Below, in pieces: positions 5,053 to 8,327 of a stretch of DNA of 8,327 nt; position 1 is the stretch's first letter, and each line of letters begins with the position of its first letter. This DNA is from Peptococcaceae bacterium (GTDB lineage Bacteria; Bacillota; Peptococcia; Peptococcales; Peptococcaceae): assembly GCA_017387265.1 (NCBI GenBank), contig JAFOFM010000061.1:1-8327 (forward strand). Reading direction: 5' to 3'. A program made the position numbers and the translations under genes. Under the pieces are notes generated by a model that ran no database searches, was not told the DNA's origin, and saw only the letters and a list, made by a program, of their open reading frames with translations.

Positions 5053-6663
5053 TTACCGGTTCCATGCCTGTTTGCCATCTATCCAGACTTTTTCAATCTG
5101 AATTTCCGGCAGTCTGTCCGCATCACAGGAAAGCGGATTGGTATCCAGCAGAATAAAATCTGCCTTTTTCCCTGGTGCCAGCGAACCAAGCATATCATCC
5201 AGGCCATACTGCCATGCCGCGTCGATTGTTACGGCCTTTAATGCATCATATACCGGAATACGCTGTTCCTCGCCCAGAATATCACCGCTGTAAGTCTTGC
5301 GGGTTACCGCACTCCATACCGAGCTCAGCGGATTCACTTTTGTTACAGGCGGGTCATTATGCAGGGAGAACGGAATGTTCCGTTTTAAGGCAGAACCGCA
5401 CGGATTGATGCGATTTGCCCGTTCCTCGCCAATAAACGTACTTTTATGGCGATCGCCCCATACATGAACATGGGACGGGAAGAAGGACGGATATAAATGC
5501 AGTTCTTCCAGTTTATCCAGCTGATCTTCCCGAATCATCTGGCTGTGAATTAAAAGATTGCGCGGCTGAATATCTTTCAGATTTTTACAGCCTTCTAACG
5601 CCTCAATGATGCTGTCAATGGTGCCGTCCCCATTGCCGTGAATAGCAAAGGTTCGACCGGCTGCAATAATTTCCTCAAATAATTTCCGCAGAGATGCCAC
5701 ATCCCGAATCTGGAAACCTTTATAATCATCCGCTTTGGCACGACCGGCATGCTGAATGGTGTACGGCTGGCCTAAACCGGCGGTATAAATCTGAATACTG
5801 CCGTCCTGAATCAGTTTTACCGGTCCGTCGATATATTTTAACGGATCTTTTTTATTCATTTTTTTCGGTACTTTTTTGCCCATAGACGGACAGACAATAT
5901 ACCGTACCGGGAATTTACCCACTTTTTCTGCCGCTCCGGTCAGTGTTGCCATAGCATTGCCGCCGGCACCTTCACAAACTGTGGTAACGCCTTTTTCCAT
6001 ATACTGCTGGCAGGTTTTGCCGATGGCACCCGGCAGCTGCGAAAGCATCTTTGCACTGGCCGCTTTCTTCAGAAACGGTCCCATAGCGCCCATTTCCTCA
6101 AATACACCAGTTGGTTTTCCGTCGGCATCACGATAAATGGTAGCCCCTTCCGGATTAAAGTCCGGTGCTGCCACACCAGCCAGTTCAATGGCTTTTGTAT
6201 TCGCCGACATCATATGCAGAGACGGATGGAGAATCATAATACCGCGTTCTGTCGATACCTGGTCCAGGTCTTTTGTTTCCGGCATACGGTATTCTTCGAT
6301 TAACGTATCGTCAAAGCCAAAGCCGATCAGCATATGTTTGCCCGGCTCTGCCTCATCTGCTGCGCGCAGAGTCTGAATCAGATCATCCATGCAGGTAATC
6401 TTTCCGGCCGGCGCACAGCTTACATCCACAAACATATGACTAGCCAGCACATTAATCAGAAAATGACCGTGGGCATCAATAAAACCTGGCATAATGGTTT
6501 TTCCTTCTAAATCTACACATTCGGTAGATGCCGTTTTACGACGCAGCACTTCTTCATCGGTGCCCAGCATAACAATGCGGTCACCGCACACCAGCATGGC
6601 TGAATACTGCTCCTCTGGTTTTTCCATGGTAATGATACTGCCGTTGTAATAAATGTAATCCAT
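5053..6663 (-). CDS. YtcJ-like metal-dependent amidohydrolase (Amidohydro_3 family)
   Basis: A 536-residue cytosolic hydrolase of the amidohydrolase superfamily, expected to cleave an amide or related bond in an unidentified small substrate with a metal centre in a TIM barrel. An N-terminal beta-sandwich strand set (1-56) leads into the barrel. Visible ligand motifs are PGFIDAHGHF (59-68; His65 and His67), VKLIQDGSI (282-290; Lys283, the usual position for the bridging carboxylated Lys), IHGNGDGTID (341-350; His342), LLIHSQMI (370-377; His373) and LHNDPPVTKVNPL (434-446; Asp437). The C-terminus closes the sandwich with GSLAPGKKADFILLD (493-507). All expected residues are present and the length is normal, so it looks active. 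The start is ATG at 6663 with GGGAGG (6671-6676) at a spacing of 7. It lies 92 nt after the radical SAM gene without an obvious terminator between, so cotranscription is possible. The substrate cannot be read from sequence. Confidence 0.92.
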   Translation of the reverse strand: MDYIYYNGSIITMEKPEEQYSAMLVCGDRIVMLGTDEEVLRRKTASTECVDLEGKTIMPGFIDAHGHFLINVLASHMFVDVSCAPAGKITCMDDLIQTLRAADEAEPGKHMLIGFGFDDTLIEEYRMPETKDLDQVSTERGIMILHPSLHMMSANTKAIELAGVAAPDFNPEGATIYRDADGKPTGVFEEMGAMGPFLKKAASAKMLSQLPGAIGKTCQQYMEKGVTTVCEGAGGNAMATLTGAAEKVGKFPVRYIVCPSMGKKVPKKMNKKDPLKYIDGPVKLIQDGSIQIYTAGLGQPYTIQHAGRAKADDYKGFQIRDVASLRKLFEEIIAAGRTFAIHGNGDGTIDSIIEALEGCKNLKDIQPRNLLIHSQMIREDQLDKLEELHLYPSFFPSHVHVWGDRHKSTFIGEERANRINPCGSALKRNIPFSLHNDPPVTKVNPLSSVWSAVTRKTYSGDILGEEQRIPVYDALKAVTIDAAWQYGLDDMLGSLAPGKKADFILLDTNPLSCDADRLPEIQIEKVWIDGKQAWNR

Positions 6664-6755
6664 ATAATCGCCTCCCGACCGGATTTTTTAATAGCTTTTT
6701 ATTTCCATACTGACTGATACGCCATAACCCCGCCTGTTTCCTGCTTAAAATACAA

Positions 6756-8327
6756 TTACACTTCTGTTTTTTCTCGCAGTTCGTCTAATGGAATGGTGAT
6801 AACCGCCGCATTGCTTAATAAATCCCGATGGTCATAGTCAAATAATACTGCAACCGGATTTTCATCGCCAAACACTTCCAGATGGCTGATACGCGCCACC
6901 ACTTTGTTTTCCATACCTTCATAATGAGGCAGATATTTCTGAATCTGCTCAGAAGAACAGTAAAAACCAAAAATACGCTGGTGATATTCTTTATCATTGC
7001 TTACAGTAAGCCATACTGGCAGTTTCTTCGGTTTTTCGTGAAGCGCCAGATCAAATTTCAGGCGCCACTGGAATTCGCGTAAATCCACTGCCGGATTCTG
7101 CTGCACAAAATTCCACAATACATCACAAAGCCCGATTTTTGATAACGACTGATGATGACAGTTTGTCTGAATCCAGTACTGTGACAGCTGCTCAAAAAAA
7201 GCAAATGGAGTTTCGTATAACGGCACCAGATATTCCAGTGTGTTTAAAAACTTGCCGCTGTTATAATAAGTCTCCACCATTTCCTCAATGTATTTGAGCT
7301 TTAATGTATCCGCATAAGGCAGTTTGTGCGTAGTGAGCACCTCGTAAGGTGCTGTATCGTGATACACAATTTCAAATTCGTGCTGCCGTTTATGAATCAT
7401 TGAACCTTTCAGCACTTTTAAAAAGCCCAGCTGAAGCTGCTCCGGCTTAAGAGCATACACATCATTAAAGGAGCGGCCAAAGGAATCGTAATCCTCATGA
7501 GGCAGCCCGGCAATTAAATCCAGATGCTGATGAATATTGCCGCCGGCTTTTATCTGTTTTACAATGCCGGATAATTTGTCAAAATCTACATTGCGGTTAA
7601 TAGCCTCAATTGTTTGCGGATTAGTAGACTGCACCCCGATTTCAAACTGAAACAGACCTTTTCGCACAGTTTTCAGAAAATCAATGGTATCCTGATCGAT
7701 TAAATCAGCTGTGATTTCAAAATGAAAATTGGTTACACCATTATCGTGCTCATGCAGATACTGCCAGATACCCATAGCATGACTTTTCTTGCAGTTGAAG
7801 GTACGGTCAATAAATTTGACCTGTTTAACATTATGATCTAAAAACTTCTGTAAATCAGGCAGTACTTTCTCCAGAGGAACAAAGCGCACCCCTTTTTCAA
7901 TAGAGGATAAGCAATAGCCGCAGCTGTACGGGCAGCCTCTGGACGACTCATAATAGATAATCTGATTCTGTACATCGCTGAAATCATCCTCATACGGGAA
8001 TGGCAGAAGCGCCAGATCCAGCGGTTCCTGCTGCGGAGTCGAAACGATTGTTTCCCCATCACGGAAGGTCATGCTTTTAATCTCATGCAGCGATGCCGGT
8101 GTGCCGAAATCCAGATAATTCATGAGCTCGGAAAAAACCAGTTCCCCTTCCCCGCGCATGATCAAATCCACCGCCGGATTTTCCTGCAGAAACTTCTCAC
8201 TCTCATAGCTGACTTCCGGCCCGCCAAACCCGATGATGCAATCCGGCATAATCTTTTTTAACAGCGGGCAGAGCTGCCGCAGCATTTCCACATTCCAGAT
8301 GTAGCAGGAAAACAGAATGACATCCGG
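6756..8327 (-). CDS. B12-binding-type radical SAM protein with DUF4080 (5' end beyond the right edge)
   Basis: 523 residues are visible; the frame stays open to the window edge (PDVILFSCYIWN precedes the GTG codon at 8291), so the true start lies outside and that GTG is internal. Numbering from the edge, residues 1 to about 75 are the end of a cobalamin-binding-type domain (IIGFGGPEVSYE, LIMRGEGELVF). The radical SAM barrel follows with the [4Fe-4S] motif CPYSCGYC (Cys132, 136 and 139), which reduces S-adenosylmethionine. Further barrel motifs are QVKFIDRTFNCKK, FEIGVQSTNPQTIEAINR and LIAGLPHEDYDSF. The C-terminal third matches DUF4080, a family of unknown reaction found mostly in anaerobes. 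Whether cobalamin is actually bound cannot be judged, since the first half of that domain is missing here. It may share a transcript with the amidohydrolase downstream. Confidence 0.9.
   Translation of the reverse strand, partial: PDVILFSCYIWNVEMLRQLCPLLKKIMPDCIIGFGGPEVSYESEKFLQENPAVDLIMRGEGELVFSELMNYLDFGTPASLHEIKSMTFRDGETIVSTPQQEPLDLALLPFPYEDDFSDVQNQIIYYESSRGCPYSCGYCLSSIEKGVRFVPLEKVLPDLQKFLDHNVKQVKFIDRTFNCKKSHAMGIWQYLHEHDNGVTNFHFEITADLIDQDTIDFLKTVRKGLFQFEIGVQSTNPQTIEAINRNVDFDKLSGIVKQIKAGGNIHQHLDLIAGLPHEDYDSFGRSFNDVYALKPEQLQLGFLKVLKGSMIHKRQHEFEIVYHDTAPYEVLTTHKLPYADTLKLKYIEEMVETYYNSGKFLNTLEYLVPLYETPFAFFEQLSQYWIQTNCHHQSLSKIGLCDVLWNFVQQNPAVDLREFQWRLKFDLALHEKPKKLPVWLTVSNDKEYHQRIFGFYCSSEQIQKYLPHYEGMENKVVARISHLEVFGDENPVAVLFDYDHRDLLSNAAVITIPLDELREKTEV

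Noticed and set aside
1..8327. Defence system, mobile element or CRISPR
   Set aside because: No direct-repeat array, transposase, integrase, toxin-antitoxin pair or phage gene was seen on either strand.

Overview
The window looks like chromosomal housekeeping DNA from a low-to-mid GC anaerobic member of the Bacillota (Clostridia or Negativicutes type). The reasons are strong AGGAGG-type ribosome sites before nearly every gene, sigma-A-type promoters, GC around the mid-40s by eye, a YtvI-like membrane protein, and a radical SAM/DUF4080 protein of a kind common in gut and sediment anaerobes. This placement is an inference; nothing in the window fixes the genus. I see no transposase, phage gene, CRISPR array, tRNA or rRNA.

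Layout from left to right. (1) The 5' part of guaA (minus strand, cut by the left edge), with its own promoter. (2) A DUF2804 protein (minus). (3) A terminator, then a YtvI/AI-2E exporter family membrane protein (minus). (4) A 193-199 nt divergent spacer with a perfect-consensus promoter that drives (5) a SpoU/TrmH-family RNA methyltransferase, the only plus-strand gene. (6) A perfect 36-nt palindrome that probably terminates transcription from both sides. (7) A small single-pass membrane-anchored protein (minus, TTG start). (8) A long hairpin that carries the ribosome site of gene 7. (9) A YtcJ-like metal-dependent amidohydrolase (minus). (10) A radical SAM protein with an N-terminal cobalamin-type domain and a DUF4080 region (minus, cut by the right edge).

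The genes do not form one pathway. Most have their own promoter or terminator and look like independent units. The possible exception is the group radical SAM - amidohydrolase - anchored protein, which lies on one strand with gaps of about 92 nt.

The most unusual feature is the GMP synthase. Its ATP-pyrophosphatase half is canonical, but its N-terminal glutaminase domain is about 90 residues too short. It keeps the start and the end of that domain, has Asp where the nucleophilic Cys should be, and lacks the region of the catalytic His-Glu pair. It should be unable to hydrolyse glutamine by itself and would need free ammonia or a glutaminase partner acting in trans. The second point of interest is the hairpin between the amidohydrolase and the anchored protein, where one stem arm is both a terminator arm and the downstream Shine-Dalgarno sequence.
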